64,000 nucleotides of DNA from Panopea generosa (lineage: Eukaryota; Mollusca; Bivalvia; Adapedonta; Hiatellidae). The notes under the pieces are model-generated. The model was not told the origin of the DNA. It ran no database searches and saw nothing but the letters and a program-made list of their open reading frames with translations. Position 1 is the first letter of the stretch; each line of letters opens with the position of its first letter. Made by a program: the position numbers and the translations under genes. The stretch is taken from the NCBI GenBank assembly GCA_029582155.1, contig CM055895.1, positions 17,908,787 through 17,972,786 of the forward strand, in the 5' to 3' direction. Positions 11,990-23,717 of this stretch are shown piece after piece.

Positions 11990-12733
11990 TTTTTAAATGG
12001 CTAATACCAAAGCATATTAAATGGCTGATACCAAAGCATATTAAATGACTTATACCAAACTTATTAAATGGCTGATACCAAAGCATATTAAATGGCTAAT
12101 ACCAAAGCATATTAAATGGCTAATACCAAAGCATATATTAAATGGCTAATACCAAAGCATATTAAATGGCTAATACCAAACTTATTAAATGGCTAATATC
12201 AAAGCTTATTAAATGGCTAAAACCAAAACATATTAAATGTCTAATACCAAAGCATATTAAATGGCTAATACCAAATTTGTTAAATGGCTAATACCAAACA
12301 TATTAAATGGCTAATACCAAAGCATATTAAATGGCTAATACCAAAGCATATTAAATGGCTAATACCAAACATATTAAATGGCTAATACCAAACATATTAA
12401 ATGGCTAATACCAAAGCATATTAAATGGCTAATACCAAACATATTAAATGACTAATACCAAACATATTAAATGGCTGATACCAAACCTATTAAATGGCTA
12501 ATACCAAAGCATATTAAATGGCTAATACCAAACATATTAAATGACTCATACCAAGCTGATTAAATGACTCATACCAAACCTATTAAATGGCTAATACCAA
12601 ACATATTAAATGACTCATACCAAACTTATTAAATGGCTAATACCAAGCTTATTAAATGACCAATACCAAACTTATTAAATGGCAAATACCAAACATATTA
12701 AATGACTAATACCAAACCTATTAAATGGCAAAT
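11990..12733. repeat. Minisatellite, 22-24 bp unit, about 32 copies
   Basis: The unit ATTAAATGGCTAATACCAAA is joined by short variable linkers (GCAT, CAT, CTT, CCT). It runs almost without a break for about 740 bp. Variants GACTCATACC and GACTAATACC are clustered toward the right end. Confidence 0.95.
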
Positions 12734-13222
12734 ACTCCATTGAGGTGGTGCCAAAGGTACACTTTTGAAAAAGTATTCTGTTCATATACTTTGTATATAC
12801 TGTACAATTTTGAGATACTTAGATGGGTACCCTAGTGATGAAATACCACATTAACATAGTATACCATATTGAGGAAGAAGGCTGTTGGGATACCCTATAC
12901 AACAGTGACCAACCCCTCTATGTGTTAATCATGTTGCTGGACTGGTCATTTATCACCATTTAATGTCATTAATGTGGTTGATGGACACATCAAGCTGTCA
13001 ATATTTGTCTACTGACCAGATACCTGATAATATATTGCCCACTGTATACTTAGGTATTTTGTCTCAAACCACCATGACAGCCTACACCGCAACAGTTATA
13101 CAGGACTGCTCCCTCAACAAAAGTTGTTTCCCCCTTCTCATAGAAGTGCTCTAATCCTTATCCTACTGAATTTCTGTTCTTATGTCTTTGTTTTGAATAC
13201 AATTCCTTTATTATTGAGAAGA

Positions 13223-13509
13223 ATGATTGATTGAATATTTAGTGTCATTTTATACCATCGAAGCTTACAGACGATCTGTTAACCTAATCACTGTTTCTTG
13301 GGATCAAAAAAGATTAACCAGTACTGTAGTACACTCCTTTTATACAAGTAACTGATAACTTTTCCACTTGAATCAGAGGTGAGAGACGAATGATAATGAG
13401 ACACAATGTTGTATATCAGTCATCACAGATACTGTTGCCGGGTGGTGATTTGAACTTACCACCCCTGAATTGATAGTCAGACGCATTACCGACTGAGCTA
13501 ATTGGGTCC
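13223..13509 (-). repeat. SINE family A copy
   Basis: The reversed tail ATGATTGATTGAATATTTAG is followed by the A body and the reversed head GACTGAGCTAATTGGGTCC. Confidence 0.85.
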
Positions 13510-13669
13510 AGCTATTTAGAAGGAGAGCAACACAGTGTAGATCCTAATTAGACTGAGAAGTACTTACTGTGAGAGTTTCTAAATAACAGTTTGATCAAGG
13601 GTCTATGTTGTTTGCCAATAATATCAGTTGAGTAAATAATTAGCAGACTTGCAGACATTTCACTTTGTT

Positions 13670-13925
13670 TTATTTTTTTAAATAGGGTTTAACATCAGTT
13701 TCAACACATCATAGGCTATATGATATGCCATATTCAGTTTTATCAACTATAGAAGAGGACCTCAGAATGAATCTGAGTAGAATCACCATCACTTTTCTGC
13801 AAGTGAATGGCAAATGTATGGCATAATTTTTTTTGACCAAATAGTGCTTGAACCCAAAATTGAAGTTGTGAGAGGTAAATTGTCGTATAAGATAATGGCA
13901 CCTTAATCACTCAGCCACAGGGGAC
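13670..13925 (-). repeat. SINE family B copy
   Basis: The reversed 3' end AATAGGGTTTAACATCAGTT, then TATGCCATATTCAGTTTTAT and a degraded reversed tRNA-like head ending AATCACTCAGCCACAGGGGACC. Confidence 0.75.
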
Positions 13926-14223
13926 CGTTTAATTCCTACTTAAAAGTGTGTTATACAAACCTTGCAAGCCTCATCTTACAAAAAGTCAGTCCTGGAAACA
14001 AACAAAGTATTTTATGTCTCCCCGCACAGACAGATGACAGTAGTAGGTTTGTTTTACCTTGTGATATGTATTTCTATGTAATATTCATGTCCAGAAACCT
14101 GATTAATGTCAGCCATAAATCATTGTTTTTATTTATTGGTTTTTCTTAACTAGTCGGTGACATTTATAAAAAAAGTTTTTCTCTTTTTTTAGAGTTTTCA
14201 CTTAGCTGACTGTATTTGATCAG

Positions 14224-14520
14224 CTTGGTGCTGTTAGCTCAGTCAGTAGCACATCTGACTATTAATCCAGGGGTCGTGAGTTATAATCCCTGCCTGGCCA
14301 TAGTCTCTGTGATTTTTCATATACAACATTGCATCTCATTGTCAGTCTTTTCTCCACGCTGTTTCAAGAGGGAAAGTGATCAGTTACTTGCAGAGATGGG
14401 GTGTGCTCGAGTACTGGTTCACCTTTCAGGATCACAGGAAAAAGTGGTCTGTCAAAATGATCATCTGTTAACCCTTAATGGCATAAAAGTGAATCTAGAT
14501 ATTCAAACAAGCAAACAACT
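14224..14520 (+). repeat. SINE family A copy
   Basis: The head TGCTGTTAGCTCAGTCAGTA, an altered B box GAGTTATAATCCC, the body GATGGGGTGTGCTCGAGTAC and the end TAACCCTTAATGGCATAAAA. An ORF of 113 codons over this copy is a by-product of the SINE. Confidence 0.85.
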
Positions 14521-14819
14521 ATCACGATTAAGGAGGAACACAAACAATCCAACCTAGATGTGTTTTAGATCTATGATTATTTATTCATTTGAAGATAAAA
14601 ATGAAAAAAAAAGTCTTAGGTACAATAATTTGACCTGTGAAAAAAACTCACTGTAACCTTTGAAAATGCAATTATGATACTCTTTGTAATGGGTTATAAG
14701 TATCCACCTTACAAGTATGAAATTGTGGGTTTGATTCCCAGCTACTCAAATAAAGACATTAAATTATTGTATGGATACAAATGTAGCCTCAATTAAAGGT
14801 GTTGAAGGTTTAGTCAATT

Positions 14820-14942
14820 GTTTTTTTTTTATAAAAAAATTAAACAAATTTAAAGAATAAAAATAAAAAATAAAATCCCCCTCCTCATTTTTAAGAAAAA
14901 AATGGATGATAATCTAGCAATTAATTTATAATGGCCTAATCT
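14820..14942 (+). repeat. Dispersed repeat family F copy
   Basis: An A/T-rich block ends in GGATGATAATCTAGCAATTA then ATTTATAATGGCCTAA. The same end is found at 50.7 kb and 58.25 kb. Confidence 0.55.
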
Positions 14943-15095
14943 AGGTTGATTAAAAATTATAAAAATGGTAATGGAAAATGTGGACAAGTAGCTGCTTAAT
15001 AGAGGTGACTGCTAATACAGTTTTTTTTTCTGTATAAATAAGATTAAAAATAGTCTTTCATATCCTTGAACATTAATTTATACTACTGACCAAGG

Positions 15096-15445
15096 GTCCG
15101 CTGTGGCCGAGTGGTCTAAGGCACCGTCTCAAGATCACTTACCTCTCACCACTAAGGTCATAGGTTCGAGTCCCGCTCGCTCCAAAAACATTATGAAAGA
15201 AAGTTTCCAGTTACTTGTGAAAGGGCAATGGTTCTACTCAGTCTGAGGTCTTTCTCCACTAGTAAAACTGGATATGCCATACATAACCTGACTCAGTCTG
15301 AGGTCTTCCTCCACCAGTAAAACTGGATATGCCATACATAACCTGACTCAGTCTGAGGTCTTCCTCCACCAGTAAAACTGGATATGCCATATATAACCTG
15401 AAACGTGTTGAAAATGGTGTTAAACCCCATTCAAAAAAAAAAATA
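15096..15445 (+). repeat. SINE family B, full length with tripled segment
   Basis: A tRNA Leu/Ser-like head (GTGGCCGAGTGGTCTAAGGC, B box AGGTTCGAGTCCC) is followed by the family B body and an A-rich tail after AACCCCATTC. A 55-bp body segment starting at ACTCAGTCTGAGGTC is present three times in a row (15238-15402). Other copies have it once. Confidence 0.88.
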
Positions 15446-16753
15446 TAACATACTACTGACCAAAACCAGAAACAAGTTTATGATAAAGATCCCGTGGTCA
15501 TGACCAGAGTAACAATGTTTAGTCTGCAATTAAGGAATTGTTTGCTGTCTGACACATATTTTGGACCCTAGGGTGTTTTGATGCATGGTTATTAACGAAA
15601 TTATCCCCCCTGTCAGAGTTGACCACCTCAGGCTGTCCAGTTAGTACTTTAATCGGTCCTAATTTGGAAATTAATTGGGCATGAAATGTGTATGGACAGG
15701 TGCTCTATTGGTGTATTAGCAGTGAATCCTATTTGTATTGCAGGGGGAGCTTAATTGGACTTAATATTCAAACCTTTCATTAATTAGTGTGGAATTGTGG
15801 TTATGGATTTAGACATTTAAATACCAGTGCCTACAAAATCATCTGTTTGTGATTCTATCTGATAGATCAATGTGCTGACAGGTATGTTTTGGAACAAGAT
15901 AAAAAGGAATATTATTTTTAAATGATGAAAATTCAAATGTGGTGTTCTGGAATATTTGCAAAAAGTTAATTGTCACTATAATGTAAAATAATTCTTGTTA
16001 TCTTTTCTAATATAAAGGAATTAAAAAAAGGAATGAAATGTTAAAGGAAATATATTGGGTGGTGTAGGGGGGAGACGTTCTAAATGTCTTAAAAAATAAA
16101 ATAATTATTAAAGTGGATGAAAAGCATCTCATTATCATTAATAAATGACATCTGAATGATTTTTTGGTATTTCAAATTCAACAAAACATGACAAGATCTA
16201 TATTTAAATTGAAGTGGTAAGTTTGAAATGAAATCCTCATTCTAAAAATAGACAACACCTATCAAATATGGCCTGATAACCCTCGTATCATCATTTAGTC
16301 TCTCTCGAAGATGAAATATCTACCAACATGTAAACATGTATAATGGATCAAACTGAAATCAAAATGAAATCATGTGACTCATTCAATACGTCACAAAATA
16401 TGTTGCAATTTTAAGCAGAAAATTTATTTTAGTCTAAGCTAGCTACATAACCCAAGTTAGAAAATCCCTTTTCAATATCTTATTTTAGCATGTAAAAATC
16501 GATAGGATTTTGGCCGTACAGGGTCAGTGAGTAAATGTTGCCATGGTAAAATAAAAAACAAACATTTTTAGCAAATTTTAAAACTTAAAAAAATCCCTGA
16601 TATATTTCCATTTATGTCGAGCAGTTCAAAATTTATAATGTGAAATACTCATAGCAGAAAAAAGTTAAACGTTACTAAATCTTTTATATTTATAATGATA
16701 GTTCAAAGAAGGGTATCATTTATGTTAATATGCATCACTCCCATCTTGTAAGC

Positions 16754-16966
16754 CGGGCCCGATTAGCTCAGTCCGTTACGCGTCTGATTATCAATCCAGG
16801 GTCTGTGATGATTGATATACAACATTGTATCTCTTTATCATTCGTTTATCACCTCTGATTTAAATGGGAAAGTTATCAGTTACATGCGGAGATGGGGTGT
16901 GCGTGAGTACTGGTTAGCCCTCAATGGCATATAAAATGATGCTAAATATTCAATCAATCAATCAAC
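16754..16966 (+). repeat. SINE family A with internal deletion of the B box
   Basis: CGGGCCCGATTAGCTCAGTC opens the head, but AATCCAGGGTCTGTGATGAT runs straight into the body. About 30 bp that hold the B box in the 54.9-kb copy are missing. It ends ATTCAATCAATCAATCAA. Confidence 0.85.
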
Positions 16967-17171
16967 CATCATGTAATTTACTGTGTATCATCCTTCAAAA
17001 TCCTCACTGTTGCGCAAGGTCTGGGTATTGAATGTTATTACTTAATCAGTGGTGAAGTTACCCATCACTTACCTGTGTCATATTACTCAGGTGGTTATTC
17101 ATATTTCACCCCGAAGGTATAATTGAATTGTACTTAACTCTCACTTCACTGGTCTGCCAATGTACCATATA

Positions 17172-17340
17172 CAGTCAAACCTGTCGGAAGCAGTCAGTCA
17201 AGGAAAGGGGCAAAAATGACCTTTTAAGACAGGTTGTTGCTTAACACAGGTAACCATGCTCTAAAAGCATAGAAATGGGATTTGGCTGCTTAAGACAAGT
17301 GGCTGCTTAATAGAGGTGACCATTTACACAGGTTTGACTG
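17172..17340 (+). mobile_element. TA-flanked MITE (family 1)
   Basis: Terminal inverted repeats CAGTCAAACCTG and CAGGTTTGACTG are each flanked by TA (17170-17171 and 17341-17342). The inside has GACAGGTTGTTGCTTAA and GGCTGCTTAATAGAGGTGAC. TA duplication suggests Tc1/mariner-type mobilisation (inference). Confidence 0.85.
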
Positions 17341-17609
17341 TATACGGATGATGCACCATGTGCATACTGTGTACACACAGCTCATACTGTGAGTAATTTG
17401 CTGTCTGGTTGGATTTTACACTGTTTGTCTCTCAGTCAGTAATTATAATCCTACCCCCCTCTGAATAATAATAGAATTGTCCATAGTCACATGATTATGA
17501 AAGAATCTGTTATAAAATTCAGTCAGTAAATGGTTTACTTTGATTCAAATTTCAAATGTTTATTTCATCATTTCATTGTGACTTTGCGTTATTTTTTGAT
17601 GAAAATTGT

Positions 17610-17995
17610 CTTTCTAGGTGATGGTGGCAGTGGCCATTCTGAACCATAGTTATGACTGCCTTTCTGGTTGATAGTAGCAACCACATTAGTTAAGAGTGAT
17701 GACCCAACTGTTTGTCTGGTTGATAGTGACAACCACATTTTTTCAGAGCGACGACCCAACTGTTTGTCTGGATGATAGTGGCAACCACATTTTTTAAGAA
17801 TGACAACTCAATCATTTGTCTGGATGATAGGGATAATTTTCTTTCTGGTTGATTATGTGTAAAAAATAATACAACCACTTTCTGGTCCCATTTGGGTGAT
17901 AGTGTCAGCTGCCATTCTGAGTACACAACCTCCTATTTAGGTGATGGTGACAACCACCTTTCTGGGTTGGTTACAACCTTTTCTGAGTGAAGGTT
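17610..17995. repeat. Imperfect tandem repeat, 52-bp core
   Basis: GTAGCAACCACATT-type phrases start 52 bp apart at about 17676, 17728 and 17780. Further degenerate copies lie on both sides, with TGTTTGTCTGGTTGATAGTG between. A 78-codon minus-strand ORF is a by-product. Confidence 0.7.
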
Positions 17996-18299
17996 TACAG
18001 GTTGTCATGTGGAATTATTTTCAATATTGTTTCTTTTCCTTTAATGCTTCCTTATAAATTTGACAAGAATGCTGATGACATAATTATCAACCTTGCAAAT
18101 ATTACAATGAGGTGCATTTCTGATGTAAGTAGATGGTGAAAATGATTATCGGTATGGTGTGGTTGTAATTTTGTTTGGCTGTTTTACGTTTTGGACAGCT
18201 TAAACCACTGGTACAATAGGCCAAACAGACACATTAATGCATAAAAAAATTTTTTTACAAAGGTTTTTCTTTTCTTTCTTTTCTTGTATCACTCTCACC

Positions 18300-18535
18300 T
18301 GGCCAGGTCATACCAAAGACTTTAAAAATGATACTAGAAGCTTCCTTGCTTAGCACTCAGCATTTAGAGGATAGTTTTAGGTCAGGTCAACTGGGTGTCA
18401 GTGTAATATAACTGGGTGGGGTACCACAGCATGTGTCTGAGGCATGATACTACATTGTGGCATTGCTTAGAATATTGTCTCAAAATCGCGATATAGCTGA
18501 AAAATTGTTGAAAGCGACGCTAAACATCAACAATA
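18300..18535 (+). repeat. SINE family C copy, head missing
   Basis: GGTCATACCAAAGACTTTAA, AATGATACTAGAAGCTTCC, AACTGGGTGTCAGTGTAAT and GCTGAAAAATTGTTGAAAG, in the same order as at 53.7 kb. Confidence 0.75.
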
Positions 18536-18862
18536 TCAAAGTATCACACTGTAAGATAAGTGTACAATAGGAACACTTGCACAATACCTCTGAATTGTTG
18601 GAAGTTATTATACCACAATACAGTACAATTCACTGTCATAACTGCATACAATAATGTTTTTGTTAAAAATATATAAATCCTGTACATTTATTGCTAAAAT
18701 ACTTCAGCATCTTTTGTTGATGTATTGTTTATTATTTTTTATATTCTTTTTATGTTAGAGTAATCACCCTTGATGTGTCAACCAGATAGTGTTTACAGCG
18801 ATAAACTTGTATAATCGCATAAAACATGAAGGCATAATGTCCAAAGTGTTTCCCATTGTTTC

Positions 18863-19042
18863 CAGTGGCGTAGCTAGCTTGACACTACAACGCCGTGACC
18901 GAGTTTGCTTTTTTTCTTGCTTTTTTTTCATCATCATATAAAATCATCTTCTTGAAATGCCCCCAGAATACAGGAAATGCACCCTAGAACCTTTTAGAAC
19001 CTGCTGGGATTGCATATCGTTTCAGAGACAGCTACGCCACTG
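18863..19042. mobile_element. hAT-like MITE
   Basis: Terminal inverted repeats CAGTGGCGTAGCT and AGCTACGCCACTG bound a 180-bp element. CAGTGGCGTAGC ends are common in hAT-type elements of animals (family knowledge). Flanking 8-bp duplication is not exact, so the class is inferred. Confidence 0.65.
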
Positions 19043-19349
19043 GTTGCTTATTATGGTTTGTCACAATGTAATTGTCTGCACCTGAAATAACTCCATCCTC
19101 TTGAAACAGTACCATCTTAGTTTTGTATCAACAGTTTAGTGCTAAAACTTATCCCTTAGACTAATATTGTAGATTATGATGATATATACTACAGTTTTGC
19201 ACTTGACTGTCAAATGTTTATATCATATATACATACATTTTGTAGGTCAAGAGTTCAAGGTCACAAACATAAAATATGTTTTACTAACCCAATTAAATGA
19301 TTAGTTATGAGTATGTTTTTACCAATATTTTTGCCATAATTTATTACAG

Positions 19350-19745
19350 GGGGTTCAAGGTCGTCACAACCAATGAATTTTGGTGTCAATGCTGGTTACC
19401 ATAACAACAGAGCACCTTATAGTGGTCACCAGCAACATCAACATAGTATTCGACCTCCACCACCACCATATGGTAATTTCAGCAAACAATCATCAGCTGA
19501 TTTCTTCAAAGCATCACAGCCTAGTAACATGTTACCTAGTTACCAAGGTGGTTACCAAGCATCACAGCCTGGTAACATAATTCCTAGTAACCAAGGTGAT
19601 TGCCAACCATCACAGCCTGGTAACATTTTGCCCAGTAACCAAGGTGGTTACCAATCATCACAACCTTTAAAACCATTACCAAGTAACCAAGATGGTTACC
19701 AAGGTAACAGAGCAACTCCGTCAGCCAGTGTTTGGTCACCAAGGG
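19350..19745 (+). CDS. Exon: Gln/Pro/Ser-rich region with PPPPPY and 16-residue tandem repeats
   Basis: The acceptor TTATTACAG ends at 19349. The codon split with the previous exon gives GGG, then GSRSSQPMNFGVNAGYHNN. A PPPPPY motif lies at 19454-19471. From 19511 to 19702 four 48-nt units encode xSQPxNxxPSxQGGYQ-type repeats of 16 residues, for example PSQPGNILPSNQGGYQ. Two donors give the same phase: AAG|GTAACA after 19703, exactly at the end of the repeats, and GGG|GTTTGT after 19745, which adds NRATPSASVWSPR. Reading on into the intron reaches a stop at 19763-19765. PPxY motifs bind WW domains (family knowledge). The region is probably disordered. Confidence 0.88.
19511..19702 (+). repeat. 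Coding tandem repeat, 48 bp x 4
   Basis: Four in-frame units of 48 bp, each beginning near CATCACAGCCT and ending GGTTACCAA. The last unit is the most diverged (SQPLKPLPSNQDGYQ). Confidence 0.9.
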
Positions 19746-20452
19746 GTTTGTCATTTATCATCTGACATGCTTTTTTCTCCATTGTTGTATTTTCTCAGTA
19801 TTGTGTAGCAGCAAGATTGTAACAGAAAATGAACATCAGTTTTCTTTCCATATTGTCCATACATAAACTAGCAAATTGCATTAAATTGAAATACCACAAT
19901 GACTTATATAATAATATTATGTATTAATGGCAAATTAGAAAAAGGTCATTGAAACAGCTTTTGCATGAATTTTATTGATTCTGATTTTTTTAAGCTTAAT
20001 TACGAACTGTTGGGCCCACTTCCTGGGTACAGTGAGTTTGCAACAGTGAGTTTCTTAAGACCGATTCTTCATAATTCTGGGATAAAAAACAATTGTGAAA
20101 TTAAGCAGATGTTCATGGCTCTGTATCATCTCATTTCTCTTGCATGATGTTTCATACTAATGATTTTCTGTATTTTTCAGACTTGATAATTATATATTCA
20201 CATATGTATAGATCTGCTAGTATATATATGTCTTATTCTCTGGAAGCATGGAGTTCAAACTTTACTGCCCATCTGTTCTTATACTGCATGGTTTGAAGTG
20301 CTGTTCTTATTAATAATGTGTAATATATAAAAGCTTAAAATTATAGTTCTTCAATATACTATGTATTTTTGATTACCAATTAAGTATGGTTAGTATAGAA
20401 ATCATTTTGATCAGCGTCCTGGTGTTTGGTATCACAACACTTGTTACAGGTA

Positions 20453-20630
20453 CAGTGAAACCTGTTTTAAGCAGCCAGACAAGGGAATGAGCAAAACTGG
20501 CCTTTTAAGACAGGTTGTTGCTTATTATAGGTTAATTCACCAAGAAAGCATAACAATTCGAAATTGCAAATGTGGCTGCTTAAGATAAGTGGCTGCTTAA
20601 TAGAGGTGACCGCTTACACAGGTTTGACTG
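20453..20630 (+). mobile_element. TA-flanked MITE (family 1)
   Basis: CAGTGAAACCTG opens and CAGGTTTGACTG closes the element, with TA at 20451-20452 and 20631-20632. Confidence 0.88.
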
Positions 20631-20830
20631 TATGCTATTATTCATCAACGCAATATTTATATTTGTGACGTAACTTCTTCATTGAACATAATATAGACTT
20701 TTGATGTTCATTTCCTATAAATGTATATCTATGAACAGTCATTTTTCACTTTGGATACATTTTACCATAAAACCGAGATATTGCAATGGGTTGGGATGAA
20801 TCATTTCACGTTTCTGTAGTAGAAGTTTAG

Positions 20831-21074
20831 TTAAACCCTTTACTTCATATAGACGCCTTTGGACACTTCTAATATAGACATCTTTGGACACCTCTTATAT
20901 AGGAGGCTTTTGAATAATTGGGTGAATTATGTTTATATTAACTGACAGAGTGGAAAACAGTGCAGGAAGTGTTCAGATTGCTCGTTACGAGCCATCTGAA
21001 CTCTTCCTGCACTGTTTTCTAAGGCTTTCTGTGATTGGTGTGGGAAAACGCGTATCTATGGAGTAAAGGGTTAA
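20831..21074 (+). mobile_element. TTAA-flanked MITE (family 2), most complete copy
   Basis: TTAAACCCTTTACTTCATAT opens and GGAGTAAAGGGTTAA closes. A duplicated ATAGACRYCTTTGGACAC segment lies near the left end. The right half folds as CAGTGCAGGAAGTGTTCAGA against CTGAACTCTTCCTGCACTG. Confidence 0.8.
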
Positions 21075-21484
21075 CTGTAATAGATGCAAGAACACAATGT
21101 AGGCATGTTTTTGCTGTTTCAGAAACCAACTTTAACATAACGGTTATAATACAATAGTTATTTTACGGTTACAAGGTTTTAGATAATTAATAAAGAGTTG
21201 GTATATAGACTTGGTAAATTAATGATGTGTCGCTGTACATGCAACAAGCACAGTTTATCATGCTTCGGATCTCCTTCAGGGTTCACTTCTGTGTATGTGG
21301 CACATATAAGTTCATATCTCACGAACTTTCAACAAATTCCTTAAATGCCATTTTTACAATCATGACATAGCATCAGGAAATAAACGGTATTAGAGAATCT
21401 TATCTTTCCAATTTGATAGTTTGACAGTTCCAGCGTAGATGAATAAATACAAATGGCAAAAGAGTTACCTCAATCGATGAACCA

Positions 21485-22003
21485 TTTTAACGTCCATTTA
21501 AACATTTGACCGTTCTGGCATGTACATTGCCACAGATCTCGGAACATTTTACCATTCTGGCATGTACACTACTGCAGATCCCGGAACATTTTACCATTCT
21601 GGCGTGTACACTGCCACAGATCCCGGAACATTTGACCGTTCTAGCGGTACACTGCCGCAGATCCCGAAACATTTAACCATTTTGGCATGTACACTGCCAC
21701 AGATCCCGGAACATTTGACCATTTTGGCATGTACACTGCCGCAGATCCCAGAACATTTGACTGTTCTGGCGTGTACACTGCAGCAGATCCCGGACCATTT
21801 GATCATTCTGGCATGTACACTGCCACAGTTCTCGGAACATTTGAACGTTCTGGCATGTAAACTGCAGCAGATCCCGGAACATTTGACCATTCTGGCATGT
21901 ACACTGCCACAGATCCCGGAACATTTGACCATTCTGGCGTGTACACTGCCGCAGATCACGGAACATTTGACAATTCTGGCATGTACACTGCGGCAGATCA
22001 ATT
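21485..22003. repeat. Minisatellite, 42-bp unit, about 12 copies
   Basis: The unit contains GGAACATTTGACCATTCTGG followed by CATGTACACTGCCACAGATC. Because 42 is a multiple of three, long ORFs appear on both strands (for example a 14-residue repeat ACTLPQIPEHLTIL on the + strand). There is no acceptor, donor or start context that would make it coding, so I treat it as repeat. Confidence 0.93.
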
Positions 22004-22375
22004 TGAACTAAAATTAGATGCAAGATGCCAGTGAGGCCTTAACTATAGAACAACAGCTAATGCAAGCATGCTACCTGGTACAATACTCAGCCTAAAATAA
22101 ATCTGGATCTCACAGACATTGAGGTAGAGCAATCAGCCAAGGTTATAGTCATACACACTACTAGTTTGTAAATGTTCAGGTACATGCACACCAGAAATAG
22201 CATCACTCTTGAAACAAAGCCAGTATGTAGTAGTGATGGAAAAAATAAATTGATCTGTAATGTTTTCATAATTATAATATTATGAATTAGGCATTCTTGG
22301 GCAACCAGGATTTTTATGTGTTTCGGCATGTACTTTGCTACCTTTGGCTATCTCAAAATTCATCTGTTATTAATT

Positions 22376-22627
22376 AGCCTGGCCCAGGTAACTCAAGTCA
22401 TAGCACATCTGACTGTCAGTCCAGGGGTCATGAGTTTGAATACACAACCAGTCACAGTCTCCGTGATGATTGATTTACGACATTGTGTCTCATTGTCATT
22501 CTTCTCTCACCAATGAGTCAAGTGGGAAAATTACCAGTGGATATGGGTTTGCTTGAGTACTGGTTAACCTTCCAGGATCGCAGGAAAGAGTGGTTGGGTT
22601 AATTAATCGTCTGTTAGCCTTCGATGG
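22376..22627 (+). repeat. SINE family A copy, 3'-truncated
   Basis: A degraded head (GGCCCAGGTAACTCAAGTCA), then the A body through TTAGCCTTCGATGG. The ATCA tail is absent. Confidence 0.75.
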
Positions 22628-23539
22628 ATGTTTTTGGTTTTTGTCCATTCTTTTTGGCCAGCATTTCTCTTCTATCTCTCATTTCTTCTTCCAACTCGAA
22701 GAGAACTGCTTCAAGCTCTACCTGTATTTCCGAGACGGCTTCTAAATGATATAAAACAGGAAACCAGTCCAAGTACATTAACATCATTAGAGATAGACAG
22801 CATATTTGTGTGATTGATCACACTTTTAATTTAGTAATTTCAACAGTTGGAAGAACCTGTCTGAAACTCATCCCGTAAAGTCACTTTCTCAACTATATTA
22901 AGATCGGGGAACATTTCAACATTGTGTAGATGAAAGATAACAATAATCGATAAGGTTCTTTGATAAGTTTCATTTTACTAGGTTTTGAATCAACATCTAA
23001 TATATCTTAGCAACTTACCACTTTCTTACTCTTTATTTCCGTAATTTTTTAGTTCATTTGATGAGTCAAAAACTTCCAGTTCAGTGGTAATAGTTTGTTT
23101 CTGGTGAAGTCTGGATTTTTACAGAATTTTTTATTAATCAGACTCTCATTAACCTTAATTAATTTATTCTGGTTTGTTGTAATTGATCTGAGCCATGGCA
23201 CTGACAATAGATGTGTTTGTAATGGATTCTGGACTAGATGGTGCATATAAAGATCTTTATGATGGTATGTGAGTTTTAATTGTTCATGAATTTCTTGATG
23301 AATAAGATTAGATTTTAATGCTACATAGTTTAAGATATATGTACGAAACAATTATCTGCTGTAGAAATAACCTTCAAACAACTGACTGTTTATATTGAAG
23401 TCTCAAATTGCAGCTACGACCTATTTTATGTTAAATCGTAAAATTTAATTAATAATTTTATAAACTATTTATTGCATGTCTTAAATTATAACTAGCATTT
23501 AAATTTTATCTAAATTCCTCTTTTCAAAAATTACAAATA

Positions 23540-23717
23540 CAGTCAAACCTGTGTTAAACAGCCAGTTAAGCGAATGAGCAAAAGTGGCATTTTAAGACAA
23601 GTTGTTGCTTAATACAGTTTAAATTACTCAGAAAGTCTAAATTTGGGAAATAGGAAATGTGACTGCTTAAGACAGGTTACTGCATGACAGAGGTAACCAA
23701 TTATACAGGGTTGACTG
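23540..23717 (+). mobile_element. TA-flanked MITE (family 1)
   Basis: CAGTCAAACCTG at the left and CAGGGTTGACTG at the right. TA is present on the left (23538-23539); on the right it has drifted to AA. A SINE B copy follows directly. Confidence 0.82.

Larger units (their letters stand above)
7410..19349. other. 11.9-kb intron, repeats only
   Basis: Between the donor at 7410 and the acceptor at 19348-19349 I find no convincing exon. Contents: a TTAA MITE near 8.15 kb, fragments of SINE B and C near 8.95 and 9.4 kb, a C-run/A-run near 10.33 kb, a SINE C with an internal duplication near 11.5-11.97 kb, a 23-bp minisatellite at 12.0-12.7 kb, several SINE A and B copies between 13.2 and 17.0 kb, a Tc1/mariner-like MITE at 17.2 kb, a 52-bp repeat at 17.6 kb, a SINE C at 18.3 kb and a hAT-like MITE at 18.9 kb. 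A 116-codon ORF near 11.08-11.43 kb is repetitive and not called. Confidence 0.75.

Noticed and set aside
12000..12733. CRISPR-like array of 23-bp units
   Set aside because: There are no unique spacers; units are directly adjacent, as in a minisatellite, and the genome is animal.
14216..14557. 113-codon + strand ORF
   Set aside because: It lies on a SINE A copy.
21520..22011. 163-codon + strand ORF with 14-residue repeats
   Set aside because: It is a 42-bp minisatellite open on both strands, with no splice sites and no protein-like context.
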